Source: Polyodon spathula (taxonomy: Eukaryota; Chordata; Actinopteri; Acipenseriformes; Polyodontidae). From it: a stretch of DNA of 64,000 nt. The number at the start of each line of letters is the position of its first letter. The stretch's first letter is position 1. The notes beneath the pieces are model-generated. The model was not told the DNA's origin and searched no databases. It worked only from the letters and a program-made list of their open reading frames with translations. The stretch covers positions 1,472,835-1,536,834 of the forward strand of contig NC_054555.1 in the NCBI RefSeq assembly GCF_017654505.1. The letters run 5' to 3'. The translations under genes were made by a program, and so were the position numbers. Below, in pieces: positions 1 to 12,800 of the stretch.

Positions 1-799
1 CGAGTATTTTAAACAAACAGGGTCATTTAATTCACACCAAGTGGAACGCCTCATTCCTGACTCTTTGATTTCTTCACATCATATCATATCTTAAAAAAAA
101 AAAAAAAGAGAGATTTTAAAAGATAGCGTTTAAAAATGGGTGGTTCTCTGTGTGATTTTTTTTTTTTCCTGATCAAAAAGATTGCTTTTAAATCTCCTCC
201 TTAAAAGAAGATATTTCACCCAGCCTAAACCATCTTTTCACAATGACCTGCTGCCCTGTTTCGGAGATAATATTCCCAGCCTGGAACGTGATCTCAGACT
301 AAGAAAGACCTTTAATATTGTTTTCTTCCCCTATGTTCTCAATGATCAGCCCTGCATGAGTTAGAGTGAGTCAGAGACACACGTCCCAGCAATACAAGTG
401 AGGCGGAAGTCAATGCAGACCTTATTCCTGGTTTTGTTTTTTTATTTTTGGACAAAGGGAGGCACTCTCTGAAGACCCCTGTGATAATCAGCTTGTGTCC
501 GGTTTAGAGCTGACACAATGGGGAGTGCAAACCATGGCTTAGCCAGGGCGTAACAAACCGGACACTCAGGTGGGAATGGGCTATGGGCCAGGCAGTTTCC
601 CAAGCTAGATCAATTGAAAGATTACAGGGACAACATCATCCCGTTACTGTAATTCCCTTAGCTCCTTAGCTTTTCAGCACACTGGCGGTTTGAGCAAACA
701 GGTTGCTGCTGTGTGGATTTAAAGACGGATTACTAAATCTGTGCCACGGGCAAACAAGAAGGGGAAGGGATGAAGGCTGCCTTGAAGTGAGATAAGGAA

Positions 800-990
800 C
801 CTTTTATAAAACAGGAACAGCGCAGCAAAGTGGAAAAAAGCACAGAGAAAACACGGAGATGCATCGCAAAGGTTGGGAAGGTATGGTAAAGCATATTAAA
901 CAAAGATAAAGAAACATGAGACATGCGTAGTATAACCATAGGAAAAGAATGAGAGAAACTGCACAGTTACTGTTGGCTTTTATAAGGGGC
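800..990. mobile_element. Fold-back repeat, family 2, copy 1
   Basis: The segment opens with 'ccttttataaaac' and closes with 'ggcttttataagg', which are inverted relative to each other. Between them lie runs rich in 'agcaaagtg', 'ggtaaagcat' and 'aactgca'. The same order of motifs recurs at 18010-18181, so this looks like a short non-autonomous fold-back DNA element. No transposase frame is present. Confidence 0.45.
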
Positions 991-1088
991 TGAACCACCA
1001 AACCACCTGGTCCTCACCACAACCCTATTTATTTAATTATCTATCCTATTCCCTCCATACAGGTGCAAGCCCCCATCCTGTAAAAAAT

Positions 1089-1089
<1 letters not shown>

Positions 1090-1150
<61 letters not shown>
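1090..1150. repeat. (GT)n microsatellite
   Basis: About 30 uninterrupted GT dinucleotides. On the minus strand it reads as a poly-His-Thr frame, which is not a gene. Confidence 0.97.
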
Positions 1151-1153
<3 letters not shown>

Positions 1154-4079
1154 CTCAGTGCCTGCTCCTTTGTTGTACTTGCATGCTGATTGAGCAGCAG
1201 ACTTCCCCAAATTAACTTGGAAAGAATATAACATTGCATGGATTGAAGATTATATCGTCTTCGCATCAGCAGTGGAGTGCCAGCTCTGAGCAGCAGTCCC
1301 AGGGCAGCACAGGTTCCATGCAGTGCGGTGAGGAGAGGAGGGCAGGTTCAGGAGCCCTGCACTTTATCCTGTCAGCCTCATTTAAAACTGAAACGCCAGT
1401 GCCAGATGAAGCTGTCCAAACAGAATTTACAACCTCCCCCAATAAAACTGCCCCTCCCCCCCGAGCCTCTATTCCATTGCCAGCTTCTTGAAATCTTAAT
1501 CGCTCCCAAACTTTCCCACCAGCAGCTCTTCTGCGGGGGGCTGCCGAGCAGACAGGATCGCTGGCTCCACTCTTAAAGGGCTAGAGGCCAACATTACAGC
1601 ACCATAAAAACAAACGGCCTCCTCGTTATCACAGGGTCATATAGTCCTGTCTCCTAGCCCACCCTCGCTCTCAGGAGTCTGGTGCAGTGTGTCTCTTTGT
1701 ATCTCATCCATAGTTATTACAAACTACCACAACTTTATAACTGTGTCTGCTCTTTATCATGCCAGCTCCCCACACTGTCCCTGTATCTGACGTTATTTGG
1801 AAAAGCATGTCATTGTTGTTCTGCAAAGATAAACTGCAGTACTAAGGACAGGACAGACCAGTGTCCACAGGAGAGATTTCTACGCTGTACATTCATTCTT
1901 TTGCATCTTGTTGACCTGCTTCTTGTTTAATGAAACTGAATTGAGAATGAAAGTACACTGGCTCATTCTCTGATACCCCCCCTTAATTCAGTGTTGACCA
2001 CTTTTCTCCTTCAGACAGTTAAAAGGAAAAGTAGGCATGCTAAACCAATACTTTTGCATGTCATGATCACCCAATAAAAACTAAAATAAGTCTGAAAACA
2101 GTTTGCATTTCCCTCCCCACATCCCCTCACTGGCTCTGCTCGTTGTGCCAGCCACTAACTTTTTTAACTTGGCTCACTGCCAAGTCAAAACTCTTTACCC
2201 GTTTTCCAACAGTCTGGGTTTCCAAACCAGTACACAAAGAGAGGGTAACCCACAAGCCGCCATTTCCTGACTGGTAAATCCAATGGAAATCGCATCAGTC
2301 TGGTCCAACAGAGCCCCACCCTTCCCCTTTAAAAACAGGGATACCTCTGGGGATACCTCCCTGAGCCTGCCTCTTCATGAGAGCCTTGTCTACCTGTGCT
2401 TCTAATCCATCCGGCTAGCGTGTGGTTATGGGGGTCCACAGACCACACGGTAACATGCGACAGTACGATCTGGGACACCACAAAATGGATTTAGAAAAGC
2501 ATGTCGCAAAACGCTGCTGTGTCCTGTTTTGTGAACAGATTTCACGTGAGGTTTTAAACACCTCTGCTCTAAAGCGTTCATGAGTTTCAGCAGCGGGTAT
2601 TGGCGCAGCTCTGTGTTGTGTTTGTAACTTTGTGTGAGCGTCTGTCTGCTGCTCTGCTGGCAGCGTGTTTCCCACACTTGATTTCACTGCGCTTTCATTT
2701 CCCGGTGTGTTCATTTTACTTGAATGAAGGAATCTTGGATTACAAGGACTTCTGCTACGCCAGCCTGTGAGGACTGTTGATGTCACACCACCACAGCAGC
2801 GGTAGCTGCCACTGTTACCATGGTTTCCCATGAATGACTCTCTGGATGAAGCTCCAGTCATTGATGTAGTTTTACATGAGCAGCCCAGTACCGCAGTGTC
2901 CGGGGATGTGCACAATACCAGTGCTATCCGAGGGAGACAGCTTGACTGCGTCCCATCACATGTGGCTTTGGAGGGCGTTTTCTTGATGATTATTAAGAAT
3001 TCCAGCCAATTTTATTTATTTTTTTAATGGAGAAAGCAAGCGTTTTTTTTAATTTCTTTTCTTTTTTCCTGTGTCAACAAAATAAATAACTAAATAAATA
3101 ATGAATGGATCTCACCCATAGTCAGAACAAACAGGAAATCGAGAGAGAGAGAGAGGGCTACAGACATGCCTTGTTCTCCGCTCCCCTCCATGGTCCTGGC
3201 TGGACCAGAGAGAAGGAATTTTACACCACATGGTGAAACATAACATACACAAGGAAGTGTCTCTTCAGCCTTGCATTTCTGCATTAGAAGGGTCTGCATT
3301 CTCAAGAAAAGATCTTGTATATCCAGGGGCATTTCTTCCTCTGATATCCACACTACCTTTGAAAGCTGAAGAGACCATTAGAAATAATGTAGCTTAATTC
3401 TAGTTTTGAGGTGCCGGCATAGTAGTTGCAATCAAACTACAGTTTCCACAAAAGGAATACTACTGTAAATAGATTGTTTTTATATATGCCCAACGTTGCA
3501 TTCCAAAGTTATAAATCCTATCCATTTAGAAAACATTTATTACAAGAACATTTCAACTTATTGCTGGTGGGAAGCTTATTTCTGCCATCTTCCAAACTTT
3601 TTAAAACTTTAAGCTTTGTACTTTGTTTTGAAGCCAGATTGATCTCCCATGGACTCCCCTGTCCACTGTGTACACTTACTCCCCTTCACCAGCAGGGGTG
3701 CTGTGGAGCTGAGCGCCTAATTCTGCCACAGGGAGCTATCTGCTCATGTCATCTAAATCTGACTCGATTTGCTGTGGGTACTTTTACTGATAGAGGCATT
3801 CCTATTCTCTTTATCTCTCTTACAATAACGTTGTCAGCATTTGCAATGAAGCGAAATAAAGTGGTATAGAGCAAAGATCCTGTGCCTTTTTCACTCGAAT
3901 AAAAGGTTTTGTAAAATGAGGCGGATATCAGCCATTTGTCTTCAAGGTTGGTTGGAATTAAAAAGCGTGCCACCTGGTTTATTCACCAGCGGAAATCTCT
4001 TCACAAAACCTTGAGTATTGTTAGTGGGCATCAAGCCAACACCTTTTGTGTGCAAGGGCTAAAACATGAACTGCAAACT

Positions 4080-5975
4080 CACCCCTGAGCTACTCAAACC
4101 CACTGCCTTCCACACTGCAGCCCAGCACTCTCACCACTGAGCTACTCAAACCCATTGCCTTCCACACTGCAGCCCAGCACTCTCACCACTGAGCTACTCA
4201 AACACCACTGAGCTACTCAATCACACTGCCTTCCACACTGCAGCCCAGCACTCTCACCACTGAGCTACTCAAACACACTGCCTTCCACACTGCAGCCCAG
4301 CACTCTCACCACTGAGCTACTCAAACACACTGCCTTCCACACTGCAGCCCAGCACTCTAACCACTGAGCTACTCAAACACACTGCCTTCCACACTGCAGC
4401 CCAGCACTCTAACCACTGAGCTACTCAAACACACTGCCTTCCACACTGCAGCCCAGCACTCTAACCACTGAGCTACTCAAACACACTGCCTTCCACACTG
4501 CAGCCCAGCACTCTCACCACTGAGCTACTCAAACACACTGCCTTCCACACTGCAGCCCAGCACTCTCACCACTGAGCTACTCAAACACACTGCCTTCCAC
4601 ACTGCAGCCCAGCACTCTCACCACTGAGCTACTCAAACACACTGCCTTCCACACTGCAGCCCAGCACACTAACCACTGAGCTACTCTGCCTTCCACACTG
4701 CCTTCCACACTGCAGCCCAGCACTCTCACCACTGAGCTACTCAAACACACTGCCTTCCACCACTGCAGCCTTCCACACTGCAGCCCAGCACTCTAACCAC
4801 TGAGCTACTCAAACACACTGCCTTCCACACTGCAGCCCAGCACTCTCACCACTGAGCTACTCAAACACACTGCCTTCCACACTGCAGCCCAGCACTCTCA
4901 CCACTGAGCTACTCAAACACACTGCCTTCCACACTGCAGCCCAGCACTCTCACCACTGAGCTACTCAAACACACTGCCTTCCACACTGCAGCCCAGCACT
5001 CTCACCACTGAGCAAACTGCCTTCCACACTGCAGCCCAGCACTCTAACCACTGAGCTACTCAAACACACTGCCTTCCACACTGCAGCCCAGCACTCTAAC
5101 CACTGAGCTACTCAAACACACTGCCTTCCACACTGCAGCCCAGCACTCTCTAACCACTGAGCTACTCAAACCCACTGCCTTCCACACTGCAGCCCAGCAC
5201 TCTCACCACTGAGCTACTCAAACACACTGCCTTCCACACTGCAGCCCAGCACTCTCACCACTGAGCTACTCAAACACACTGCCTTCCACACTGCAGCCCA
5301 GCACTCTCACCACTGAGCTACTCAAACACATTGCCTTCCACACTGCAGCCCAGCACTCTCACCACTGAGCTACTCAAACACACTGCCTTCCACACTGCAG
5401 CCCAGCACTCTCACCACTGAGCTACTCAAAATGCCTTCCACACTGCCTTCCACACTGCAGCCCAGCACTCTCACCACTGAGCTACTCAAACACACTGCCT
5501 TCCACACTGCAGCCCAGCACTCTCACCACTGAGCTACTCAAACACACTGCCTTCCACACTGCAGCCCAGCACTCTCACCACTGAGCTACTCAAACACACT
5601 GCCTTCCACTCTGCAGCCCAGCACTCTCACCACTGAGCTACTCAAACCCACTGCCTTCCACACTGCAGCCCAGCACTCTCACCACTGAGCTACTCAAACC
5701 CACTGCCTTCCACACTGCAGCCCAGCACTCTCACCACTGAGCTACTCAAACCCACTGCCTTCCACACTGCAGCCCAGCACTCTCACCACTGAGCTACTCA
5801 AACACACTGCCTTCCACACTGCAGCCCAGCACTCTCACCACTGAGCTACTCAAACACACTGCCTTCCACACTGCAGCCCAGCACTCTCAGCACTGAGCTA
5901 CTCAAACACACTACCTTCCACACTGCAGCCCAGCACTCTCACCACTGAGCTACTCAAACACACTGCAGCCCGGCA
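4080..5975. repeat. 52-bp minisatellite derived from a tRNA-like SINE head
   Basis: About 36 tandem copies of a 52-bp unit containing 'ctgccttccacactgcag' and 'accactgagctactcaaa'. Most copies are nearly identical; a few are truncated or carry local duplications (4680-4780, 4999-5030, 5426-5450). On the minus strand each unit contains 'gtagctcagtggt' followed by 'agagtgctgggctgcag', which matches the 5' end of a tRNA-type RNA polymerase III promoter (A box). The array therefore seems to have grown from a tRNA-derived SINE head. Unit turnover is recent, judging from the homogeneity. Confidence 0.93.
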
Positions 5976-7224
5976 CCACGATCATTTTGTTGTGTAAATC
6001 CTCCAATAACTCTTGGCAGTTCTGTATAATCTTTGTTCACTAAATTAAGTTCAGGAACTTTTGTTGCCCTTTTGTTGCCCCGTCACAGGTTTCTGAGGGA
6101 GGTTTCCGGTGCTTAAACCTGCACCGGATTAAAAAAAACAAACAAAAAACAACATGTTTGCTGTTTTAGTAGCCCTGCCTGAACATTTCAGCTGCATGCT
6201 ACTCTTTGAACCAACATGTGGAGTAGTTATTTCACAGATCATTAATACAGATAATGAGTGGTAATTTCACCAAATACCCCTTGTGCCCTTCATTCCCCCC
6301 CGGGCTGGGTTCCAAAGCAACCTTCCTCAGACCATGCGCCCTGCGACGAAGGCATTATCATATAGGCTATACATTTCCAATAATGACTCGTCCCAAACAG
6401 ATAATGCACCAGCTGGAAAATTACCTGCAAAATACCTTGAACGTTGTAATGAATTGCCCTATTGAATTGAATGGAGAGGCGAGGGCTGTCCGCGAAGCGC
6501 ACACCAGACAGTTCAAAGACGAGCGGCTTACCGTTCAGCTAAAGAGCTTACTCTGCAGCGGAGAGGTCAGCACGGCTCTGTTCTGATGATGTCAGTATTG
6601 TTAACATCAGCCGCTAGGAGGAGATCCATTACAGTGTCTGCAAGCATCATCTGGGCTAAGCACTCTCTTGTCCAACTGGTTTAAGTTGGGGATGCATAAC
6701 AGCATTGCATCTTCAGGAACTCATTCTTAAATGCATTAATTTATGTGCAAGATGCAAAGATGCAAGCATTCAAACATCTCTGTACTCAGTGGTGAGTTCC
6801 AAGTGCCAATGATATGTGGATCTCCATTAAGCCTGTGGAGTATTAAAGGTGTAACAGTAAAATGGGTTAGTTCAGCCTGCCCCCCCCCCCCAAAATGCTT
6901 GTATCAGTAACACAAGCCTCTGATCTACCTGTCAGCAGGAGGATTCAGAAACTCCCCTCTTGTCAATCATCGAGACCTGCAGGGGGAATACCAGCAGAGC
7001 GTAAAGAGAGTAATTAAGCCGCTGTGGAATCCCCCCTCTCTTTCTATCCCTCTGAACCCTCCAGGACACATTGAAATGAATCGTGAATCACCTGGACCCC
7101 AGCACCACCTGCCCACCCATTGCTCTGACCCCAAACCAGCAATATCTCTCCATCCGCTTGAGCAGAAATACCTTACTGATCACCCACCGCTGCACACCCG
7201 ACAGCAGCGGGCATGAAAAACTAC

Positions 7225-7265
<41 letters not shown>

Positions 7266-9700
7266 GGTACAAGGGACATCTGTGTCACACAAATAAATAA
7301 TCCTAACTTTCTTATATTTGCAATGAGGTGCACGAAACAATGTTTAAAACGTTCTGCCAGGTTGGTTCTGGTCATCCAAATTGTCAGTTCCCTCCTCGGG
7401 ATTCTTGAAGAAGAAACCATTGGACCAACATCCTGTTGAGGGGTTAAAATGGAAAGGGATTTAAAAGTGACATGCTAATGTTAGAAACTGAGCCGTTCGC
7501 CCTCGTTTTACACTAAACAGATTTTAAAATTGTCGAGTATTATAAAAAAATTGACGATGCCATTCGTGCCAGCCTTACCTTGGTGCATGAATTGAATAAA
7601 TGAAGAAATGCATATAGATAAATAAATAAAGCTTTGTTTGGCTTTCCAGGAAAACAAAGACTGTGGCTCGGCCGCAATGCCCAAGACATCCATTCGGATA
7701 TTGTTGTCAGTGCACAGAGCACAGCTTTATAATCAACAGGAATAAGTAAAACCACAGAAAGCATCAGTGCAAGTATGCAGCTCGGGGCAGTAGACACTTT
7801 TAGCAGCTCATAAAAGCAAAACATCCACAAGAGGACCACATAGAAAAGCAACAGCTTTTTCACATGTTTAATTTCTGTCAGAAAACCAAGAGGCTGAAAG
7901 AGCTCAAGTAGTTTAATCCCAAGACTGACAGACATTAAAGGACAGGAAGATGCTGCACTGAAGTAACTGAAGCCTGCCTCTTACTGTCAGCGATCTTTAG
8001 TGAGCCTCTTGGTTCCAGCCCTGTAAAGTGGATTTCTCTGCACTGTACCATGTGGTCGGGTATGCCCACTGTCTACCTTGCTTTTACCATGCTCGCTGTG
8101 CTAGTCCGTTTAGTGGTGCTATAGAAATTTTAATTGTATTGTATTTTTGTATAAATGATTCTTCATTAACTTTATTAACTTCATTAACATCACAGGTCCC
8201 TCTTGTATAGTGCTAGTAATCATTGATCATGGGTAATCTTTTGCTTTATTCCTTTTTTTTTCATTTCAGGGGCAAAACAATCAATAAAATCCTTCACTAT
8301 AGGTCACATGGTCTGATTGCTGCGAGACCATTATTGAGACTTTGAACAAAAAGGCATGAATGAGCAAGTGCCAGTATAGAACACAAGCAAAGCACCAACA
8401 AATAAATAAAAAATCGCCAGTGCTAATATCAGGCATGCCCAGGTTAAAACCCAGGTTAGCGCTCCATTAACGGGCACTTGGCTATGTTCTTACCTTGCCA
8501 CATGCTGCTTGCTCAGAGCTTCGTAAAGCCTGAGGGGCCAATGAAGTGAGTCAGGCTGTGATATGAATGCATCTATTGTCATCTAATCAGACTGCTCTTC
8601 AGTTTGACAACTCTTTTGCTGTCAATTTTATTGTTTGATTCCTTTTAAGAGCTGGATAGGCCTGGTGTTCTAGATCATTGCCCTGAAGCACCACAGAAAT
8701 GAGCCCTGGCTGTCAGTATTTTTGAAATGATTCCTGACGGAATGATTAGAACCTCTTGAACTGTAATCCCTAAAGCCTGTCCTATTCTTGGGGATGGTTA
8801 TAACTGTCACACACACACACACACACAGAGCAACTTATTGCATGGAACCTAATCCCCACGGAATGTACAGATGTCATAATGAGTGACAGGGAGAAGAGGT
8901 CTCCAGCAGCATCTGTGACAGTACACTGTGACATCAATAACAGTATTGTCAAATATATATATATATCATACGTATAATAGTACTATATATATATATATAA
9001 AAAAAAGTTTTTTATTATTCGCATAATAATGCATCTGATTTGTCACATAAAAAGCTAGAAAAGATCTCAGAAATCACTGTTCCTAAAGGGGGCTGCACTC
9101 ACTTCACATATGGGCTCTGGGCTGGAATTCGGCACTTATACAAAGGCTAGGTAGCAATATTAACACAACATCAGAAGCTTTAACCCAACTTTAATAAAAT
9201 TAGGCAGGAATCACCCTTCATTAGGGTTAACCTTATAATCAGGTCCCCTTTAATGCATAATACCATGTACCACAAACCAAGCAACTTAGTTTAAAAAGAG
9301 TACAGCGAGCTAATGTCAAGCAAAGTAAATCCCATGACCTTTGCAAGCAATACAGCGAAGATAATGGTCAACTAAATCTAGAAACCAAAGAGGCTCAGGC
9401 ATGGAGCGATCGCTTCCACAATCGGACACCAGTCCCCTGATATATGCTCTCAGGAGTTAGAAACGAGACTCAGACTCCTTCCCGCATGAGTCCCAGGAGT
9501 CGCATGGGAATCAAATCCAGGTGGACTGAGCTGGTATGAAACGAAGATAACAAACAAATAGCTCGCCTCTCCCTGTGCAGCCCACCCCCCACTGCTTTGT
9601 TGCCCATGAAGGCAGATCAAAATAAATCAGTCCATTTCTGGGATGTACCTCCCAGGCGCTCCCAGCCCGGGCATGAGGAGTTTTTTCACCCTGTTGTTTT
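5976..9700. other. Intergenic region with simple repeats
   Basis: No gene recognised. Contents include a C run near 6881, a (TAA)n microsatellite at 7225-7264, a short (AC)n at 8808-8826 and AT-rich tracts at 8955-9000. Open frames at 6254-6586 and 7540-7935 lack any recognisable domain. Confidence 0.6.
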
Positions 9701-9709
9701 ATTTTCCAG

Positions 9710-9826
9710 AGACCGCAGGATGTCATGGCTATGACAGTCAGGTATGGAGCTCTGCAGAACCAGGCAGGAAGCTTTCAACACTTCATTGCTGGAGAAATGC
9801 TTATCTCTCTACACCCCGGGGACCAG
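9710..9826 (+). other. Possible isolated coding exon (unassigned)
   Basis: A pyrimidine-rich tract ending 'attttccag' is followed by 117 open bases (39 codons, phase 0 at both ends) and then 'cag|gtggga', an acceptable donor. The middle of the peptide reads AGEMLISLHPGDQV, which vaguely recalls a strand-turn of TNF/C1q-type jelly-roll domains. No partner exon was found nearby and I cannot name a gene. It could be a pseudo-exon, a fragment of a decayed gene or chance. Confidence 0.22.
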
Positions 9827-9829
9827 GTG

Positions 9830-12800
9830 GGAAGGTTTTTGTTTTTAAATTATTTACTGAAAAATGATTTTTTTTTTTTTTGCCATATTTTGAAGACATA
9901 CCTGTTGGTTAGATTAAAAAAACAAACAAACACTAAATGCTATAATTGAGACACTAGACTCGGGGAGCAGTCAGTAATTAAGATCCGGTCTAATGGAGGG
10001 GTAAATAATGGCTTTCTCTGTTATTTAAACAAATATGCAGATAACCTTAAACCAAACCCTTGTAACAAAAATACTGTTGCTTTCTACCGCTTTGACCAAT
10101 GCACTTAAATACAGTTTACTAAAGCATACTATATAAAACACTTTAGACTTCCATAAACCAGGAGCCACAGCAGTGGAATGGTACTGTAATATTTTTAAAT
10201 ATTATTACAGTAAATAACATGTGGAAATCCTGAGTAGGGAGCAGGTAGAAGTTCATTGAAATTCCATAGACTCTTTATTGCTACTTTATTGAACTAACGT
10301 AAAGCAAAGTAAATGCAAGGACCTTTGCAAGCTATATAGAGAAACTAAAGGTCAGCTCAGTCTGGACTCTGTGTAGAACCAAAGCAAAGCAGTCATGCTG
10401 TTGGGAATGCACCAGTAGTGAAACACTGTTGAGTAATGCCCCAGCCTAACACAACAACTTGGTGCGTGAATTAAACTGTGACCATTTAAAATGGTTTAGT
10501 GGTTACCAGTAATGGCAATGTAGATTATTTCTGAATGTTTGCTACACTGTTTCACTGTCTGAGTTTGTTCCACCCCCTTCATTTTCCACCCTCTTAATCA
10601 TCTCTCTTAAGGGCAGACAATGGCACCTCTAATCCCTTGTTGGCAGTGCAGATCACAGGAAGGTGAACCGGGGCATTGACTAGCAGGTATATCAGGCTCC
10701 TTCAGTAGATACAGCTTAGCTGGGTGCTTGGAGAGGAGACAAACCTTAATTAAAAGAGGGATTAACAGGGCTGATTTAAAGCTTGCTCCTGGTCTTTGAA
10801 CCCCTAGCACTGGGGCTCAGTGGGGCGCGCTGATGTTTATCTGTACCGTCATTAGTATGGAAATGGGTTCAGGAGCTTCATGGACCTGCCCAGGACTTCG
10901 CTGCTCTCCATTGTGAGGGCCAACACTCAGGAAAGCCAGCTGTATGGATCCTCTCCCCCTCAATGGAGGCTCTCTCAGAGATATATAATAATCCTCTCCC
11001 CCTCAGTGGAGTCTCTCCCAGAGAGATGACCACTGTTTACTATTACAAAACATCACAGCACCCAGGGAGACTGGACTGCTGTTGGTTTTGTGATGTGGAC
11101 GCATGTCCACAGACTTGTTGAATTCAAACCCAGGGTTCCAGCAAGTGAAATGCATAATGGGTCTAGTCATTTAACAAATCTTCCAAGAATTCCAAAGTAA
11201 TTTAAGTACCTTACACATGTTTTTATTGGTAGCTGCTCTCTTATTGGTGCAAATAAGACACAGATGTAGGAGATAGGCTTTTTCTTACCGTTGGGACAGC
11301 AGGGCACAGTTTTTCCTACCTCCACTGCCTATGCCCACGTTTATGATTCTCTGGATAAAGACAAACATCACAAAGGATCCCCTTCACAGCACTGCACAGC
11401 ACTGGACAGCCTGCCGCTGAATGACGGATACAGTTGAAGTCTGACTCTAAATAAAAGTAGACCATCTTTTATTTAAAATCATACACTATGTGCACAATGT
11501 TGCCCATGACTCCCTCTCTGCTCCTCAAACAGGAGTGGCTGGTTGTATTGAGCTCACAGTGTTACCATTGAATTGTAATTTGTATTAGCTGAAAATGGCG
11601 TATCTGTGTGGCCATACACCAAGCCACTTTTCAGAACTGACTTGATTTGCTGGAAAGGATGGGAGGATGGGCTAACTCATTTCTTTATCTGTCTGTGATG
11701 TGCCTTTTTATTTATGCACTGTATATATTTACACACCGAGGTGCAAAGCCTCTATTAATTGTCTTAATCCTGATGGCACAGTTTCTCTTCCAGCCATTTC
11801 AGCCGGTGAAGAATCTCCGCTCATTACTGCAACAATAACATCAAGACAATGGAGCGTTGTCTTAATGAGCAGTTGGCCTCACCTCAATGTCACACCGTCT
11901 CCTGGGGTGGTCCCCATAAACATTAACCCTCTTCATCTCGAATGACCCCCCATCGATTCGATCAGAAACCACCTCCGGTATCCAGTCTCCTGTTCGCACA
12001 GCAGAATAAATACAGTTAAGGTAAAGAATATAGCTATAAACCCATATGAAGATTATACTATTGTGAATGACAACTGAGCAAAGACACTTTTTTGGTGCTG
12101 AATTTTGTACTTTGTTTTTTAATAATAAAGAAAATCTGCAACCTCTTTTCTCCAGATTATAAGTGGTACATTTTGAGCAATAATTGTTTTTAGAAACCCC
12201 CCCCCCCAAATGATTTCGAGACACATGTTAAAACTTTGTTTTTTTGCCTCACCATAGCAAGTAAGTTCTTTAAGAGTCTTATATCTTGCAATATTCAATT
12301 AATCTTCCCGCATTCCCTTGATTTATAATTGAAGACGTCATGCAAATGAAAGACCTCCAGGCTGTGTTAATGTGTTCATTAGGAGAGATCTGGAAGAACG
12401 CTAAAGAATGTTAAAGATAACTGGAAGACTTATTAATCTGCAGATTTGCTACAGATGGTTTTAATGTCATTGCAAAATATAATAAATACATACACCATGC
12501 AGGCAATTAATTATAAAGCTACCAGGGACTGATTCAAGTTTAGCAGCTTGTTATATTTTTGAAAAAAAATAGAAAGAACTGAAACTTAGTGCCTCGATCC
12601 CTTTAAAGGAGTTCAAACCAAAATTAAACATCTGTGAAGCCGAGACATGCTTTTGTTGTGGTCGGTGCTCCTGCATTGTTTCTTGCGATTTGATGGACTT
12701 GTTTGTATTGGTTGTGTATTATATGCCACCTTCTTGACGGGATCTCCTTTGAAAAGAGATTGAAATCTCTTTCCTGGTTAAATAAAGGTTAAATAAATAA

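Larger units (their letters stand above)
1..4079. other. Intergenic region, no gene recognised
   Basis: No open frame here looks like a conserved protein. The stretch holds a (GT)n microsatellite at 1090-1150, a fold-back repeat near 800-990 listed separately, short A and T runs, and a (GA) run near 3140. A minus-strand frame of 166 codons at 2415-2915 has no recognisable domain and no convincing splice context, so I treat it as chance. Confidence 0.6.

Noticed and set aside
2415..2915. 166-codon open frame, minus strand
   Set aside because: No domain or conserved motif recognised; internal overlapping frames look equally good.
4080..5975. Regular direct repeats resembling a CRISPR array
   Set aside because: There are no unique spacers between units; it is a contiguous minisatellite in a vertebrate genome.
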